NCBI GenBank assembly: GCA_902803345.1
Contig: CADCPV010000265.1
Span: 1 to 5,160, forward strand
From: an uncultured Eubacteriales bacterium
GTDB lineage: Bacteria; Bacillota_A; Clostridia; Lachnospirales; Lachnospiraceae
DNA: 5,160 nucleotides
Direction: 5' to 3'
Part shown: positions 5,072 to 5,160 of the stretch, one piece after another
Position numbering within the stretch: position 1 is the first letter of the stretch
Layout of the letters: each line of letters begins with the position of its first letter
Notes under the pieces: model-generated
What the model was told of the DNA's origin: nothing
What the model saw: the letters and a program-made list of their open reading frames with translations, nothing else
Databases searched by the model: none
Program-made: the position numbers and the translations under genes

Positions 5072-5160
5072 ATGATCAAAGTGGAACATCTCAAAAAGTA
5101 CTACGGTGATTTCCTGGCCGTGAACGACCTCTCCTTCGAAATCGGAGAAGGATCCGTCTA
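5072..5160 (+). CDS. ABC transporter ATP-binding protein, N-terminus only
   Basis: The first 29 codons begin MIKVEHLKKYYGDFLAVND and continue with LSFEIGEGSVY, the standard opening of a GldA/CcmA-like ATPase of ABC-2 type exporters: the aromatic A-loop region (K-Y-Y-G), then A-V-N-D-L-S-F-E-I and G-E-G just before Walker A. The window ends before the P-loop, so nucleotide-binding residues cannot be checked. In this family the next gene is usually an ABC-2 permease, often with a GldG-like protein; that is expectation, not observation. The transported substrate cannot be predicted. Transcription is divergent from the deacetylase. Confidence 0.85.
   Translation, partial: MIKVEHLKKYYGDFLAVNDLSFEIGEGSV

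Overview
The window looks like a Clostridia-type Firmicute chromosome, perhaps Lachnospiraceae or Oscillospiraceae; genus cannot be told from sequence alone. The grounds are a moderately GC-rich coding sequence with AT-rich intergenic gaps, strong Gram-positive Shine-Dalgarno sites (AAGGAGGAG), near-consensus TATAAT boxes, a lipoprotein signal peptide, a PdaA-like peptidoglycan deacetylase and a GldA-type ABC ATPase. No phage, transposon, CRISPR, tRNA or rRNA signature was seen.

Layout. (1) Positions 1-1347, minus strand: a large lipoprotein of unknown function that runs off the left edge (449 codons visible). Because it has no stop codon inside the window it is easily missed; the plus-strand open frames over it are shadows. 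(2) Positions 1375-2706, minus: a cytoplasmic clan GH-A (GH5-like) glycoside hydrolase with an extra helical C-terminal region, 27 bp upstream of the lipoprotein and probably in the same operon. (3) Positions 2707-2838: a divergent promoter region, with a TATAAT for the minus operon and a TTGCCA-17-TATAAT promoter for the plus gene placed so that its transcript would start at the ATG. (4) Positions 2839-3711, plus: a membrane-anchored YkuE-like metallophosphoesterase. (5) Positions 3713-4879, minus: a membrane-anchored PdaA-like polysaccharide deacetylase, convergent with the phosphoesterase and separated from it by one base. (6) Positions 4880-5071: an AT-rich divergent intergenic region carrying an extended -10 promoter for the deacetylase and, towards the right, a cluster of nested inverted repeats and a tiny leader ORF in front of (7) positions 5072-5160, plus: the first 29 codons of an ABC transporter ATP-binding protein, cut by the window edge.

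The genes do not form one evident pathway. The lipoprotein, the phosphoesterase and the deacetylase all have signals placing them at the cell envelope, whereas the hydrolase looks cytosolic. I see no clear new multi-gene system. The observations most worth following are in the non-coding and junction sequence: a possible H-type pseudoknot leader before the ABC gene, a predicted leaderless mRNA for the phosphoesterase, and a hairpin with a T-tract on the antisense strand inside the phosphoesterase gene, which may be where the abutting deacetylase transcript stops.
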